48,957 bases of DNA from Duncaniella sp. (GCA_023664955.1 JAMPEV010000001.1:900672-949628), one strand, 5' to 3'; positions 17,301 to 26,936 are shown, numbered from the stretch's first letter. Numbers and translations: made by a program. The notes: generated from the sequence alone by a model not told the origin.

Positions 17301-17401
17301 CAGGCTACGATTGCGGTCTGTCAATCGCCGGATATAATGATATTCAGGAGCACGACATCATCGAAGGATACGAAGAGGTAGAAATCAAGAAATCGCTATA
17401 A
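14318..17401 (+). CDS. infB: Translation initiation factor IF-2
   Basis: This 1027-residue protein begins with the IF2 N-terminal helical motif (residues 1-50). A long, low-complexity linker rich in Pro, Lys, Glu, Gln and Asn follows (about 65-430), with R/G/D/N-rich tracts near 330-385. The GTPase domain has G1 G-H-V-D-H-G-K-T at 535-542, then D-T-P-G-H and N-K-I-D. Beta-barrel and C-terminal fMet-tRNA-binding domains complete it. IF-2 places initiator tRNA on the 30S subunit using GTP. Unusual is a motif V-P-S-x-x-G-P-K-V-x-G-H-I-x-L present twice in the linker (residues 87-101 and 275-289). It is followed by folK 47 nt downstream. Confidence 0.97.
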   Translation: MSRTKLSQAAKEFNISIQTVVEELKKKGINIDASNLNARLDDAAIAILEGAFKSDKDNIKKIRHDNPKPKTAAPATPPAETEITTNVPSVTGPKVIGHIELDKKGNPIASKPAAEKPVEATVKTPQPKQEEKKPAAEVKPAPKEPVAEPKPETPKAETPKAEAKPEQAPQPVPAQPEQPKVPATDATTKEPKAPSTPQSQPKQQPANQQGKDNSKIGGNQGTKDEHNKVKQNNNSQPDQRAAKASQTESRDNKAQAEVKTEATATVEAEATISKVPSLSGPKVVGHIDLSSLNQSTRPKKKSKEERRNERIAKDRAAQGGNANAQAGNGDRKKRRRISGKEKVDIEKTLQNGDNNGRQGDNNRGGKDRGGNKERGNDRGRGKERNKRPLHTEVNEEDVQKQVRETLARLTSKDKGQKKGAKWRKEKREAFASRAHEAAEEAAAESKVLKLTEFVTANDLAVMMDVPINNVIATCMNLGVMVSINQRLDAETINIVAEEFGFKTEYVSAEVVEAIHQDEDTEEELVTRPPIVTVMGHVDHGKTSLLDYIRNANVIAGEAGGITQHIGAYNVALQDGRHITFLDTPGHEAFTAMRARGAKVTDLCIIIVAADDNVMPQTVEAINHASAAGVPIVFAINKIDKPAANPDKIKEELAQMNYLVEDWGGKYQSQDISAKKGIGVEELMEKVLLEAEMLDLKANPNRRATGSIIESSLDKGRGYVATVLVQNGTLRVGDTILAGTHFGKVKAMFNERNQRITEAGPAEPTLILGLNGAPTAGDTFNVMETEQEAREIATKREQLQRELGLRTSKRTTLEEIGRRRAIGNFHELNIIVKGDVDGSIEALSDSLIKLSTEEVKVNVLHKAVGAISESDVTLAAASDAIIIGFQVRPSLAARRAAERDGVEIRLYSVIYQAIEEVKDAMEGMLAPEIKEEIIGTAEVLQTFHISKVGTIAGAIVREGKLKRGCKVRLIRDGIVRYTGELGSLKRMKDDVKEVTSGYDCGLSIAGYNDIQEHDIIEGYEEVEIKKSL

Positions 17402-17448
17402 AAGACTATCAACAACTTGTCAAGCGATATTATCCTCGTTGAAAATAA

Positions 17449-17955
17449 ATGGCAACTATATATTTAAATATAGGCTCAAACAAAGGCGACCGTCAAGCTC
17501 TCATCGAGCAGGCGATCGCCTTTATATCTTCCGAATTACAAGCCGCATACATACGACGTTCAAAGTTCATTGAAACAGCACCATGGGGATTTGATTCTAC
17601 CAATAAATTTCTTAATTTAGGATTAGCATTGTATTATCCTTCCCTTGACATCAACTCACCTGACAGTCTTCAGCATATTTTTGATATACATTCTAAACTA
17701 CGGTTGATCGAGCGAAAAGTTTCATCGGAAAGCCACCGTGATTGTGAAGGCAATTACATTGACAGGGAGATTGATATTGATATTATAGCCATAGATGACC
17801 TGACAATCGACATGCGTTCACTCACTATACCACACCCACGAATGCACCTTCGCGACTTCGTGCTTATACCAATGCAGCAATTAGGCCCGGGATGGGTGCA
17901 TCCGATTCTCAATAAAACTGCTGGTGGACTCCTAAAAGAGCTTGAAATTCACTAG
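17449..17955 (+). CDS. folK: 2-amino-4-hydroxy-6-hydroxymethyldihydropteridine pyrophosphokinase (HPPK)
   Basis: This 168-residue protein carries the HPPK marks: Y-L-N-I-G-S-N-K-G-D at the N-terminus, E-T-A-P-W-G-F, the acidic D-R-E-I-D-I-D-I-I metal-binding segment near 105-113 and I-P-H-P-R-M-H-L-R-D-F-V-L-I-P near 126-140. HPPK transfers pyrophosphate from ATP to the pterin in folate synthesis. It follows infB closely and may be read from the same transcript, though the pathway is unrelated. No other folate genes are in the window. Confidence 0.92.
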   Translation: MATIYLNIGSNKGDRQALIEQAIAFISSELQAAYIRRSKFIETAPWGFDSTNKFLNLGLALYYPSLDINSPDSLQHIFDIHSKLRLIERKVSSESHRDCEGNYIDREIDIDIIAIDDLTIDMRSLTIPHPRMHLRDFVLIPMQQLGPGWVHPILNKTAGGLLKELEIH

Positions 17956-17959
17956 CCTA

Positions 17960-18013
17960 ATTATAAATCTTACAAATCTTATAAGCCTTATAAGTCTTTT
18001 AAATCTTATATTT
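17960..18013. repeat. Degenerate period-9 tandem array after folK
   Basis: Six 9-nt units in register read ATTATAAAT, CTTACAAAT, CTTATAAGC, CTTATAAGT, CTTTTAAAT and CTTATATTT. The array fills the gap between convergent folK and the 174-aa gene. A related array with the same period lies at 36084-36155, and a different-sequence period-9 array at 42380-42451. Confidence 0.7.
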
Positions 18014-18028
18014 ATTTCCTTTAGGAAT

Positions 18029-18553
18029 TTAAAGCATTCTCAACGCTGAGAGCTGCTCGAGTACATCGAGGCGACTGAGTGAGCGGCGGTTAAGCAACGT
18101 AGCCGCAAAATCATGCGCCACTGACTGAACTCCATGATGCGAGAACACCCGTGTGAGATAATTTAGATTTTTATCGAACAAGCGGTCAATCTCATCGTCC
18201 TCTAAAGAGCAAGAATTTCTACCCTCATCCACGGCAAGTGAATATAGGGTGTCACGTATCTCAGCCGGAAGAGACCGATGATGCATCACGAGATTACGAC
18301 ACAACACATTAGACATCAACATTGCCACTCCAAGGTTATAATTTTTCACCATCTGGTTCCATGCTGTCTTTGCCGATACGCCGGGATTTCCGGCAAAATA
18401 GAAGTCTGGTGACAAACTCAACATTTCGTTCGGGTCGCCATCAATAGTCACAGCTGAGAGCATCTCCTCGCCGTCAAAAATCACCAAACCGATAGCCATG
18501 CCGGTTGCTCCATAGCTACGGTCGTTATCATCGTTATATTTCAGACTTTCCAT
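18029..18553 (-). CDS. Conserved-looking hypothetical protein, 174 aa
   Basis: I do not recognise this protein. It is soluble, with no signal peptide or membrane helix. The N-terminal third is strand-like with M-A-I-G-L-V-I-F-D-G-E-E. The middle and C-terminal parts look helical (W-N-Q-M-V-K-N-Y-N-L-G-V-A-M-L-M-S-N-V-L-C-R) and acidic (S-C-S-L-E-D-D-E-I-D-R-L-F-D). It lies downstream of porZ on the same strand but is separated by 155 nt and a probable terminator, and a CAAAATTA element (18583-18576 as minus-strand -7 box TAATTTTG) suggests its own promoter. Ordinary codon use and a clean frame support a real gene. Confidence 0.7.
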   Translation of the reverse strand: MESLKYNDDNDRSYGATGMAIGLVIFDGEEMLSAVTIDGDPNEMLSLSPDFYFAGNPGVSAKTAWNQMVKNYNLGVAMLMSNVLCRNLVMHHRSLPAEIRDTLYSLAVDEGRNSCSLEDDEIDRLFDKNLNYLTRVFSHHGVQSVAHDFAATLLNRRSLSRLDVLEQLSALRML

Positions 18554-18607
18554 AGTTCAATTCATAACTGGACTTCAAAATTATAAAAAATTTCTCTATT
18601 TTTAAAC

Positions 18608-18632
18608 ATAAAAACAACCTTGTTGGTTTTAT
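18608..18632 (-). terminator. Probable terminator after porZ
   Basis: ATAAAAACAAC (18608-18618) pairs with GTTGGTTTTAT (18622-18632) with a single mismatch and a 3-nt loop. Read on the minus strand it ends in a T-rich TTGTTTTTAT arm, downstream of the minus-strand gene ending at 18709. Confidence 0.5.
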
Positions 18633-18708
18633 GGGACCTAAAGAGGCAAGCAAGGTCCGACATCATAATAACTATTGCCGAGATTATCGAATCTTGAAAT
18701 TTACCATT

Positions 18709-21069
18709 CTAATTCACCACCAGAATCTTAGCGACAACTGCACCTGCAGTGTTAATCTCAGGATTAGTCGAGGCGAGAACGTAATAGACACCGCTTTTAG
18801 CGCGACCCGAGCCGAGAGCAATGAGATCCCACTGGACCATCCCCCCTTTGGAATATAACTCAGCCACTAACCTCATTGAGGTGTCAACGATTTTCACCAA
18901 CGAACCTTCCATAAGTCCCCTAATTGTCACAGTCCCAGCATAATCAGGGTTTACAGGATTGGGATAGGCCAACACTTCAGAGTAATCGGGCATCGCAGGT
19001 GAGGAATCAGAGCTGAAACTCAATAATCCCATCAGCGTCCCCACATAAACCATATTGGAATTAGGATCAACATAAATCGATGTGATTGTGTTGGTAGGAA
19101 GAAGAGAATTGGAGGTTGTGTAATGCGATATCACCTTATCGCCGTCAGCACTCACAAGGTATAGACCTGAACTCTTTGTTCCCAGCCATTTACGGTTGGA
19201 GCTATCTACAGTCATCGCATAAACATCCTCACTACCAAGGAGGTAATCGGCAAATCCCGATCCATCATTACGTGGCACCTTAAGGTGTTTCACGGTGAGC
19301 GACGGGCTAAGTAGGTCGGCAGGATTTGTAATTTCAATCACCCCTTCCGAGGTGCCAATCCAAAGCCTTCCAAGCCGATCCACTACACCGCAATAGAAGA
19401 AATTTGGATTAAAAGTTTTACCATCAGTATCCCTCAGAGGATTCTGAATCATATAATCGTCATCAGCGGTTGAATCGACATGAGTACCGTAATCATAGCC
19501 CACCAAGCCGCCACGATATTGCGAATCAAAAATCGCAGCAATTCTACTTTCCTCACATAGCAATATTCTTACATCCTTTGACAACAAATAGTTACCAAGC
19601 TCAGGCTGAATCCAGTCAGATGCTCGCAGTGTAGAAGCATCCGCATTTCTTAAAGCTGACGGGAGAATGGAAACTGCCGGTTTGGAAGTATCGGCCGTAA
19701 ACTCCGCAAGCCAAAAATTACCTTCCGAATCAATCACAGCATCCGATGGCCGATTGGTCAGCATGGTGGAATTTGACATGTTAAGCCTCCCAATCTCTTC
19801 ACCATCTTTAATCACTAAAACACCGGCACCTGATGCCGAACCCACATATAGTATAGATGTGTCGTCAGGGTCACCAATCACAAAAGTTGGATTTTCAATC
19901 GCTTTTCCATCCCTTGTGCGTGCCTTCAGCGGCGAGATTGATTCAGGTGTAACGACATCAGCACGTAGCTTTATCCCGTAACCCTCATTTAGCCCCATCG
20001 GATGCAACTGATTCATTCCAAGATTGGTGGCATAAAACCCCGTCCGGTTATCGGGAAATGGGGAAAGTTTACAAATATTGCCAAATGAGGTTGCATATTC
20101 AGGACGGTAGCGGTCATGTAACACCGTGCATTTATCGCCATCAATCCTATATTCCCCTACCCCTTCGGCGGAAGCTGCCCACACTGAGGCCGGACCTCTC
20201 AAGGTGGTGAGATGAGATGTCAATAATTCATCCGGCATGGAACACACAGTAGTTATAAATCCTGATTTATCAATGGAATATAATTGATTTGAGCTTCGGA
20301 AATAACCATTTCCAGGAGTAACAATAAGATTGTCTACTGCAGCATCCCCCCCTATTGACTCCACAGTGGGTGAATCTGTACCGTTAAGTTTAATTATATA
20401 CAATTGCCCTTCATCAAGTCCTAAAAGAGTTTCACCGCCAGCATCGAGTGTGTGTAATTGTGTAAAGTTTTTTAAACCGGTATCTTGGGGGATGAACGAC
20501 TCCAGGCGATTTATGCGTTCACCTTTCGGAAGAATGAGGATTCTGCCATCTCCGTTCAAAGTTATTACTATTTTACTATCAGTCAACGCTATATTCCTCA
20601 CACTCTTTCCGAAGACACCCGATTGACGCACCTCCCGGCGCTTTTCGCTGAACACCACAATCCCAAATTCAGTTGCAACGTAGATGTCATCCCCGTCAAA
20701 TGCTACGCCATTAATAGTCTTCTTATAGTCTATCTGAGCCGTCTTAATGTCATGCATATTCTTTCGGCTGCCGTCGGGATATAGGAGGTCTAAATTCCCG
20801 TCAAGATATGCAACAAGCAGATAATCACCTATGTAATTATAAAAAATCCTATCTAACGGATAGCTGCTCAGATCCCCGTAGCCATTATATGTACGTGTTT
20901 CGCCAGCCGACTTATTATAGGAATACAGGCATCCCTCGCTCAGATAGTACAGATAATCAGATGACTCAACAATCTCCTGCACATCTCCAAAAATGGGGAA
21001 CAAAGTAAAGGGAGCAACCGAAAGCGTGCACTTAAAAATACGAGAAATCAGACGGTGGAAGAAACTCAT
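18709..21069 (-). CDS. porZ: PorZ-like type IX secretion protein with beta-propellers and C-terminal sorting domain
   Basis: This 786-residue protein consists of repeated propeller blades (for example V-A-F-D-G-D-D-I-Y-V-A-T-E-F-G-I and G-R-L-W-I-G-T-S-E-G-V). Its C-terminal domain of about 80 residues starts A-Y-P-N-P-V and ends K-I-L-V-V-N, with G-V-Y-Y-V-L-A-S in between. That C-terminal domain is a type A sorting signal of the type IX secretion system. The build matches PorZ of Porphyromonas, a surface component that helps attach cargo to anionic LPS. The N-terminus is odd: the frame is closed by a stop just upstream, and residues 1-28 (hydrophobic from about C14 to G28) are a weak signal peptide. 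It lies 10 nt after rdgB in one operon. PorZ assignment is likely, not proven. Confidence 0.75.
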   Translation of the reverse strand: MSFFHRLISRIFKCTLSVAPFTLFPIFGDVQEIVESSDYLYYLSEGCLYSYNKSAGETRTYNGYGDLSSYPLDRIFYNYIGDYLLVAYLDGNLDLLYPDGSRKNMHDIKTAQIDYKKTINGVAFDGDDIYVATEFGIVVFSEKRREVRQSGVFGKSVRNIALTDSKIVITLNGDGRILILPKGERINRLESFIPQDTGLKNFTQLHTLDAGGETLLGLDEGQLYIIKLNGTDSPTVESIGGDAAVDNLIVTPGNGYFRSSNQLYSIDKSGFITTVCSMPDELLTSHLTTLRGPASVWAASAEGVGEYRIDGDKCTVLHDRYRPEYATSFGNICKLSPFPDNRTGFYATNLGMNQLHPMGLNEGYGIKLRADVVTPESISPLKARTRDGKAIENPTFVIGDPDDTSILYVGSASGAGVLVIKDGEEIGRLNMSNSTMLTNRPSDAVIDSEGNFWLAEFTADTSKPAVSILPSALRNADASTLRASDWIQPELGNYLLSKDVRILLCEESRIAAIFDSQYRGGLVGYDYGTHVDSTADDDYMIQNPLRDTDGKTFNPNFFYCGVVDRLGRLWIGTSEGVIEITNPADLLSPSLTVKHLKVPRNDGSGFADYLLGSEDVYAMTVDSSNRKWLGTKSSGLYLVSADGDKVISHYTTSNSLLPTNTITSIYVDPNSNMVYVGTLMGLLSFSSDSSPAMPDYSEVLAYPNPVNPDYAGTVTIRGLMEGSLVKIVDTSMRLVAELYSKGGMVQWDLIALGSGRAKSGVYYVLASTNPEINTAGAVVAKILVVN

Positions 21070-21079
21070 AACAGCTTTT

Positions 21080-21658
21080 TTATAGCGTCAGTAGATACTT
21101 AACGAGCTTTTCTGTAGCACGTCCGCGATGACTTATGCGATTTTTTTCCTCCGGTGACATGCAAGCAAAAGAACAATCACTCTCAATAGGTTGGAATATG
21201 GGATCGTAGCCGAATCCTGCCTCTCCATGACGCTCAGTCAGGATCCGTCCCTCAACCTTTCCTTCAAAAAGCATCTCCCGTTCTCCAATTATCAACGCTA
21301 TGACAGTCATAAAGCGCGCCGAACGCCCACTCTTCCCTTCAAGATTCCTAAGCAAGAGAGCCACATTGGCATCGCTATCGTGTTCCGGTCCTGCATAGCG
21401 AGCCGAATATACTCCTGGAGCTCCGTCAAGAGCATCTACCATAAGACCGGTATCGTCAGCAAAGCAATCATATCCATAATGCTCCTTAACGTAACGCGCT
21501 TTCATTAAAGCATTTCCGACCAATGTGTCAGCCGTTTCGGGTATATCTTCGTGACAGCCTATATCAGAGAGCGATAACACCTTAAAACTGTCACCCACTA
21601 TAGCTTTCAGCTCGCCAAGCTTATGTTGATTGTTCGTAGCAAATACTAATTCCTTCAT
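21080..21658 (-). CDS. rdgB: Non-canonical purine NTP pyrophosphatase (RdgB/HAM1)
   Basis: This 192-residue protein has the family marks F-A-T-N-N-Q-H-K-L-G-E-L (6-17), F-A-D-D-T-G-L with the catalytic-type Asp at 69, D-G-A-P-G-V-Y-S-A-R-Y-A-G, G-F-G-Y-D-P-I-F and S-H-R-G-R-A near the end. It hydrolyses dITP, ITP and XTP to monophosphates, keeping deaminated purines out of DNA and RNA. It is the first gene of a minus-strand operon with porZ. Its promoter region carries an inverted repeat that overlaps the predicted -7 box (21761-21789). Confidence 0.95.
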   Translation of the reverse strand: MKELVFATNNQHKLGELKAIVGDSFKVLSLSDIGCHEDIPETADTLVGNALMKARYVKEHYGYDCFADDTGLMVDALDGAPGVYSARYAGPEHDSDANVALLLRNLEGKSGRSARFMTVIALIIGEREMLFEGKVEGRILTERHGEAGFGYDPIFQPIESDCSFACMSPEEKNRISHRGRATEKLVKYLLTL

Positions 21659-21760
21659 GTTAAATGATTTTGGTAATCCTAAAATAAAATTTATTCCTCC
21701 TCCCTTCTATTACTTATGGGCGGAATAATATTATATACATTTAATATTATACACATTTTT

Positions 21761-21801
21761 ATGAATATCACAAAGGTAGTGATATTCATCCAATACACAA
21801 A
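21761..21801 (-). promoter_or_regulatory. rdgB-porZ promoter overlapped by a perfect inverted repeat
   Basis: On the minus strand, TTTG (21801-21798) and TACCTTTG (21778-21771) are 19 nt apart and fit the -33/-7 consensus. ATGAATATCAC (21761-21771) and GTGATATTCAT (21779-21789) form a perfect 11-bp inverted repeat whose 7-nt centre is the -7 box. A dimeric regulator bound here would block RNA polymerase (inference). Confidence 0.6.
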
Positions 21802-21892
21802 ATATCAAGACATGACATCAAATGTGGCGTCTCTACCGAACAAATTTATTAGAATCCTCGTTAATAAAATGGCAAACAAGGAACATGTCACA

Positions 21893-21910
21893 GATTTGCA
21901 AATGCAAATC
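21893..21910. promoter_or_regulatory. 18-bp palindrome upstream of rsmH
   Basis: GATTTGCA and TGCAAATC are separated by AA, giving a near-perfect palindrome in the divergent rdgB/rsmH region. It lies about 80 nt before the candidate dcw promoter and could be an operator. The rest of 21659-22052 is AT-rich; a 90-codon frame at 21716 is judged non-coding. Confidence 0.4.
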
Positions 21911-21985
21911 TTATATCCTGTTTTTAATCAACATATTATGCCACTATTGATAAATTTCTCAAAAAAGTATAATTTTTATGCTGTT

Positions 21986-21993
21986 TAGTTTTG
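21986..21993 (+). promoter_or_regulatory. Candidate -7 box for the division and wall cluster
   Basis: TAGTTTTG fits TAnnTTTG and lies about 60 nt before the rsmH start. No clear -33 TTG is seen at the usual distance. A second, poorer match (TAATTTTA) lies at about 22004. Confidence 0.4.
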
Positions 21994-22052
21994 CAAATTT
22001 TTGTAATTTTACAGCCTAAATTTACTATCAACCCGACTCCACTCATCGCCTC

Positions 22053-22970
22053 ATGACAGAAGAAGTCTACCACATCCCCGCACTGCTTCCGGAATGCATC
22101 CAAGCTCTTGACATAAAGCCAGATGGCATATATATCGACGCAACCTACGGCGGTGGTGGTCATTCGCGTGCCATCGTGGAACATCTTGATGCCAAGCAGG
22201 GGGGACATCTCTACTCCTTCGATCAGGATTTCGACGCAGTGAATCGGGCCATGAAGGATGAACGGTTTACAATGGTTTACTCCAACTTCCGCTTCATCAC
22301 AAACTTCATGCGCTACTACGATGTGGAGAGCGTCGATGGCATACTGGCCGACTTGGGAGTGTCATTTCATCACTTTGACGACACAGAACGTGGATTTTCT
22401 TTCCGGTTCGACGGTCCGCTCGATATGCGCATGAACCGCGCAGCCACACGATCAGCCACACAGATTGTCAACGAGTTACCTGAAGAAAAGCTCGCCGACA
22501 TTTTCTATCTTTACGGTGAACTGAAACAAAGCCGCTCTATAGCCCGCGCAATCGTTAAAGCTCGAAACAATGGTCAACGTATAGAGACTATCCAGCAATT
22601 CATCGATGTGGTGAGACCCCATATTGACCAAAGAAAAGAGAAAAAAGAGCTCGCACAACTCTTCCAAGCTCTCAGAATCGAGGTCAACGACGAGATGGGG
22701 GCTCTCCAGGAGCTGTTGGCAGGTGCGCTTAAGGTACTGAAACCGGGTGGACGACTTGCCGTAATAACCTACCACAGCCTCGAGGACCGCATGGTAAAAA
22801 ACTTCATCAAAACCGGCAACTTCGCAGGTAAAGTGGAGCAGGACATTTTCGGACGTGTGGATACCCCCCTCAAAGCAGTCAACAATCGACCTATCATCCC
22901 CTCCGACGAGGAGATTGACCGCAACCCCCGTTCCAGAAGCGCAAAGCTACGTGTCGCCGTCAAACTTTAA
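22053..22970 (+). CDS. rsmH: 16S rRNA (cytosine(1402)-N(4))-methyltransferase
   Basis: This 305-residue protein begins with H-I-P-A-L-L-P-E-C and has the SAM-binding motif D29-A-T-Y-G-G-G-G-H-S38. It continues with G-I-L-A-D-L-G-V-S, F-S-F-R-F-D-G-P-L-D-M-R-M and T-Y-H-S-L-E-D-R, all typical of RsmH (MraW). It methylates C1402 in the decoding centre of 16S rRNA. It heads the cell-wall cluster as usual, but the regulator gene mraZ, normally just upstream, is absent here. Confidence 0.96.
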   Translation: MTEEVYHIPALLPECIQALDIKPDGIYIDATYGGGGHSRAIVEHLDAKQGGHLYSFDQDFDAVNRAMKDERFTMVYSNFRFITNFMRYYDVESVDGILADLGVSFHHFDDTERGFSFRFDGPLDMRMNRAATRSATQIVNELPEEKLADIFYLYGELKQSRSIARAIVKARNNGQRIETIQQFIDVVRPHIDQRKEKKELAQLFQALRIEVNDEMGALQELLAGALKVLKPGGRLAVITYHSLEDRMVKNFIKTGNFAGKVEQDIFGRVDTPLKAVNNRPIIPSDEEIDRNPRSRSAKLRVAVKL

Positions 22971-23005
22971 ACCAATCTAATTTTCACACAACCTATTAAC
23001 TTACA

Positions 23006-23356
23006 ATGGCTTCAAAAAAAGACAACAATATAAGTCCGACTAAGCGTGCATCGTTTCTCTCACGCCTGTTCCGCGGACAGCTCATATCAAGCGACTTTTT
23101 CGCAAAACACTGGCTACCGGTGGTTATCATTGTCCTTGTGATTATGGTATATATCACTACAAAATACACCTGCCAAACAAACATGGAAAAAATCGCCTCC
23201 CTTGAGAAAAGGCTTGAAATTGTAACCAACGAAAAAGCGCGTGAACGCAGCAAATTCATGGGCCGTATCCGTGAAACTGCCATGCAGGAGATGGTTGACT
23301 CACTCCACCTGAATCTCAAAGTGCAGACCCAACCACCCTACAGAATACCCAAGTAA
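23006..23356 (+). CDS. ftsL: FtsL-like cell division protein
   Basis: This 116-residue bitopic protein has a basic cytoplasmic N-terminus (1-35), one membrane helix (about 36-52, W-L-P-V-V-I-I-V-L-V-I-M-V-Y-I) and a periplasmic coiled-coil-like segment (about 60-85, with I-A-S-L-E-K-R-L-E). Size, topology and place between rsmH and ftsI identify it as FtsL, which with FtsB and FtsQ links the early and late divisome. FtsL sequences diverge widely, so the assignment rests largely on context. Confidence 0.85.
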   Translation: MASKKDNNISPTKRASFLSRLFRGQLISSDFFAKHWLPVVIIVLVIMVYITTKYTCQTNMEKIASLEKRLEIVTNEKARERSKFMGRIRETAMQEMVDSLHLNLKVQTQPPYRIPK

Positions 23357-23383
23357 TAAGCCACGCAAGTCAATCGTTTCACA

Positions 23384-25462
23384 ATGAAAAAAGACAACAG
23401 AAGCCACATTCTTCTTCGCTACGGTGTAATCGTGGTGCTGATTCTTATATTCTCCGCATGGATTATTACAAAACTCTGCGAAACCACCATCATTAATGCC
23501 GATAAGTGGAACGCTAAGGCCCAGGAATGGCTGTCACAGACTAATGTGATAGTGCCCAGCCGCGGCAATATCCTCGCCTCCGATGGCAATGTACTCGCCA
23601 CGAATCTCAATTTCTATACCGCACGCATCGATTACCGTGCCGAGAAATTCAACGAGAAGGTGCTACGTGACACCATCGAACAACTTTCAGCCCAGCTCGC
23701 AGCTAATTTCCCCGTCAGAACCGCTGCCGAATGGCGCAAACACCTCCTTAAACCACTCGACAAAGAGGTAAGCAAGCGTCCACGTGCCTACAAACTCCTA
23801 AGCGGACTTTCCCACTCCGACATGGAGCTGCTACGCACATTCCCATTTTTCAGCATAAAAAACCGTAATCGCAACGGTCTGACTTTTGAAAAGTACATGC
23901 GCCGCTTCAATCCCTACGGTGACATGGCCCGTCGAAGCATCGGCGGCGTGGGTGAGACCACCGAAAGCAAGGAGATTCACGGTATTTCAGGCCTGGAAAA
24001 GGCCCTTGACTCAATCCTTTACGGCAAAATTGGATATAGCAAGCGTATTAACCTCACGAAGAAAATCGCCGATTGGACCGATGTGCCGGCAGTACCCGGT
24101 AGCGACATCGTCACCACTATTGACATCCAGATGCAGGACATTGTGGAAACCGAGCTCAACAATGTGCTTGACACCTGCGGCGCTGACTGGGGAGTTGCGG
24201 TGCTGATGGATGTTAAAACCGGCGATATAAAGGCCATTTCCAACCTCGAGCGTAATCCCAAAGGCGCAGGATATATCGAAGCCCGCAACCGTGCGGTGAT
24301 GGGCTATGAACCCGGCTCAGTAGTGAAAACGCTCTCCATGATGATTGCCGTGGAGGATGGAATAGTCAAGGACCTTAACGAAGTGCTGCCAACAGGCTCC
24401 GGCTGGGCTTATGCCGGCGGTCGTCCAATAACCGATGCCCATCATTCAACATCAATCACTGTTGGAGAGGTTATCGAGCAATCATCCAATATAGGCATGG
24501 CTCGAATAATCACCAAGGAATATGACAACAAACCCGGTGCATTCTACTCACGAGTGAAACAGTTAGGATTCCTCGAACCGATGAACACCGGTATAGCAGG
24601 TGAAGTTCCGCCCCGTTTCGACAGTATTCCCAACAATCGAGGCGGCCGCATCGCCCTCTCTCGCATGAGCTACGGCTATGCAACTGAAATACCGCCGCTT
24701 TATACCCTTGCGATATACAATGCAATTGCTAACGACGGAGAATTCGTGCGCCCGCGCCTTGTAAAGGAGCTTCGTGGCACCGTCGATTCCATTCTTCCGG
24801 TCGGGCACATGGGTAACGGACGGGCTTGCTCTAAGCAGACTGCCGCAATAATGCGACAGATGCTCACCAACGTAGTGTGGGGAGAGCATGGCACCGGGCG
24901 ATTCCTCCGTAATGACTTGGTAAAAATTGCCGGAAAGACCGGTACTTGCTACATGATCGAGGGCGGGGCTTATAACACCGGCAAGAAACGCCTGGCTTTC
25001 TGTGGCTTCTTCCCGGCCGAGGCTCCCCAATACTCATGCGTGGTGCTTACGTGCCATCCTACAAAGAACTTCTTCGGAGCCGCCACCACATCCGGCCAGG
25101 TACTCCGTAATATAGCCTTGAAACTTTACTCTCGCGGCATGCTGGGTAACAGTTCGGACTACAATCTTGCCAACACCACGCCTAAGGGACCTACCTTCTT
25201 CGCCACACCCGACAATCACCGATTTAAAAATCTACATTCTGAACTCGCGCTCACCTCACGCCATGGACTTAAAGCCCCGGCAAAAGAGGAGCACGGAGTG
25301 CCCAACGTGATCGGCTACGGTGTGCGTGATGCCATCGTGACACTCGAACGTGCAGGTTACAATGTTACTGTCACCGGCACAGGCTTTGTACGCTCCCAGA
25401 ATCCCACTCACGGCTCAAAGGTGGCTCCGGGCACTGAAATTGCATTGCATTTAGACAACTAA
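23384..25462 (+). CDS. ftsI: Division-specific penicillin-binding transpeptidase with C-terminal PASTA domain
   Basis: This 692-residue protein has a short cytoplasmic tail, a membrane helix (about 9-31) and a dimerisation domain. The transpeptidase domain shows all active-site motifs: S312-V-V-K315 (nucleophile serine), S367-S-N369 and K518-T-G520. A PASTA domain follows at about 633-692 ([12 protein letters not shown]). It crosslinks septal peptidoglycan in complex with FtsW. E. coli FtsI lacks the PASTA domain; Bacteroidetes and SpoVD-type enzymes often have one. It sits 13 nt before murE. Confidence 0.95.
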   Translation: MKKDNRSHILLRYGVIVVLILIFSAWIITKLCETTIINADKWNAKAQEWLSQTNVIVPSRGNILASDGNVLATNLNFYTARIDYRAEKFNEKVLRDTIEQLSAQLAANFPVRTAAEWRKHLLKPLDKEVSKRPRAYKLLSGLSHSDMELLRTFPFFSIKNRNRNGLTFEKYMRRFNPYGDMARRSIGGVGETTESKEIHGISGLEKALDSILYGKIGYSKRINLTKKIADWTDVPAVPGSDIVTTIDIQMQDIVETELNNVLDTCGADWGVAVLMDVKTGDIKAISNLERNPKGAGYIEARNRAVMGYEPGSVVKTLSMMIAVEDGIVKDLNEVLPTGSGWAYAGGRPITDAHHSTSITVGEVIEQSSNIGMARIITKEYDNKPGAFYSRVKQLGFLEPMNTGIAGEVPPRFDSIPNNRGGRIALSRMSYGYATEIPPLYTLAIYNAIANDGEFVRPRLVKELRGTVDSILPVGHMGNGRACSKQTAAIMRQMLTNVVWGEHGTGRFLRNDLVKIAGKTGTCYMIEGGAYNTGKKRLAFCGFFPAEAPQYSCVVLTCHPTKNFFGAATTSGQVLRNIALKLYSRGMLGNSSDYNLANTTPKGPTFFATPDNHRFKNLHSELALTSRHGLKAPAKEEHGVPNVIGYGVRDAIVTLERAGYNVTVTGTGFVRSQNPTHGSKVAPGTEIALHLDN

Positions 25463-25475
25463 ACCTCACAGAGAT

Positions 25476-26936
25476 ATGAAAACTTTGAACGAACTGTTAT
25501 CACCACTTGATATAGAGCAAATAATCGGGAATGACCACAAAGAAATCACCAACGTCACTTCCGACTCACGCACCGTGGGACCGGGTTCACTGTTCATCGC
25601 CGTGCCGGGCGTGAGCGTCGACGGTCACAAATTCATCCCCATGGCTCAGGAAAAAGGGGCTTCAGCCATCGTGTGCGAGTATCTTCCAGAGGATATTTCA
25701 CCCATGGTTACTTACATTGTGGTTCCCTCTTCAGCGATCGCTCTCGGATATCTCGCCTCACAATGGTGGGACAACCCCTCGCGAAAGCTTCGCTTAGTGG
25801 GTGTGACCGGAACAAACGGAAAGACCACCACCGCCACTTTAATATATGAAATGGCCCGCTTGATGGGCTATAAGTCCGGGCTGCTCTCCACCGTATGTAA
25901 CTACGTGGAGACTAAGGCTTATCCCACCGACCATACCACTCCCGACCCACTGACACTCAATGAGATGCTGCATCTCATGGTGGAAGCCGGCTGCGAGTAT
26001 GCGGCAATGGAGGTCAGCTCCCATGCCGCTGCTCAGCATCGCATCGCAGGCCTTCATTTCGAGGGCGGTATTTTCACTAATCTCACCCGCGACCATCTTG
26101 ACTATCATAAGACCGTGGAGGCCTATCTCGAAGCAAAGAAGTCGTTTTTCGACATGCTCCCTCGAACCGCATTTGCGCTCACTAACGCTGATGACAAAGT
26201 GGGACATGTGATGCTACAAAATACCCGGGCAAAGAAATACACATATTCTCTCCGAACCGACGCCGACTTCCGCTGTAAGGTTGTGGAATCCCGACTGGAC
26301 GGCACCCTCTTGTCGCTCAATAGCAACGAAGTGGAGACTCTTTTCACCGGCAAATTCAACGCCTACAATCTCACAGCCGTCTATGGCGCATCAATCCTGC
26401 TTGGGTGGAACAAAGAAGAAGTTCTTCGCCACATTTCTCAACTCGTTCCGGTGGCAGGCCGATTCCAGGCTTTCCACTCACCCAAGGGCTATACCGCCAT
26501 TGTTGACTACGCCCATACCCCCGATGCAGTAGTCAATGTGCTAAATGCCATCCGTGAAGTGGTAGGGAAAGATGGCGAAATCATCACCGTGGTGGGTGCA
26601 GGCGGCAACCGTGACAAGGGCAAACGTCCCATTATGGCGCGTGAAGCGGCAGCAAGAAGCGAACGCGTGATTCTCACTTCTGATAATCCACGATTTGAGG
26701 AGCCGGAAGATATTCTTGCCGACATGGAGGAGGGACTCGATGCGGAAGCACGCACACGCACTCTCCACATCACTGACCGATGTCAGGCCATCCGCACCGC
26801 ATGTGCGCTTGCCAAGCCCGGCACAGTGATACTTATTGCGGGAAAAGGACATGAGGATTACCAGGAAATCAAAGGTGTGAAACATCACTTTGACGACCGT
26901 GAAGTGGTAACAGAAATTATAAAAGAAAACGTATAA
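25476..26936 (+). CDS. murE: UDP-MurNAc-L-Ala-D-Glu:meso-diaminopimelate ligase
   Basis: This 486-residue Mur ligase has the ATP-binding motif G112-T-N-G-K-T117 and the amino-acid specificity motif D403-N-P-R406. In MurE enzymes DNPR selects meso-diaminopimelate over lysine, so the wall should contain meso-DAP (established for the family). It adds the third residue of the stem peptide in the cytoplasm. It is followed by mraY after 14 nt. Confidence 0.96.
   Translation: MKTLNELLSPLDIEQIIGNDHKEITNVTSDSRTVGPGSLFIAVPGVSVDGHKFIPMAQEKGASAIVCEYLPEDISPMVTYIVVPSSAIALGYLASQWWDNPSRKLRLVGVTGTNGKTTTATLIYEMARLMGYKSGLLSTVCNYVETKAYPTDHTTPDPLTLNEMLHLMVEAGCEYAAMEVSSHAAAQHRIAGLHFEGGIFTNLTRDHLDYHKTVEAYLEAKKSFFDMLPRTAFALTNADDKVGHVMLQNTRAKKYTYSLRTDADFRCKVVESRLDGTLLSLNSNEVETLFTGKFNAYNLTAVYGASILLGWNKEEVLRHISQLVPVAGRFQAFHSPKGYTAIVDYAHTPDAVVNVLNAIREVVGKDGEIITVVGAGGNRDKGKRPIMAREAAARSERVILTSDNPRFEEPEDILADMEEGLDAEARTRTLHITDRCQAIRTACALAKPGTVILIAGKGHEDYQEIKGVKHHFDDREVVTEIIKENV

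Noticed and set aside
21716-21988. 90-codon open frame in the rdgB-rsmH gap
   Set aside because: Composition is AT-driven, it overlaps the inverted repeat, the palindrome and the promoter boxes, and it resembles no known protein, including MraZ.
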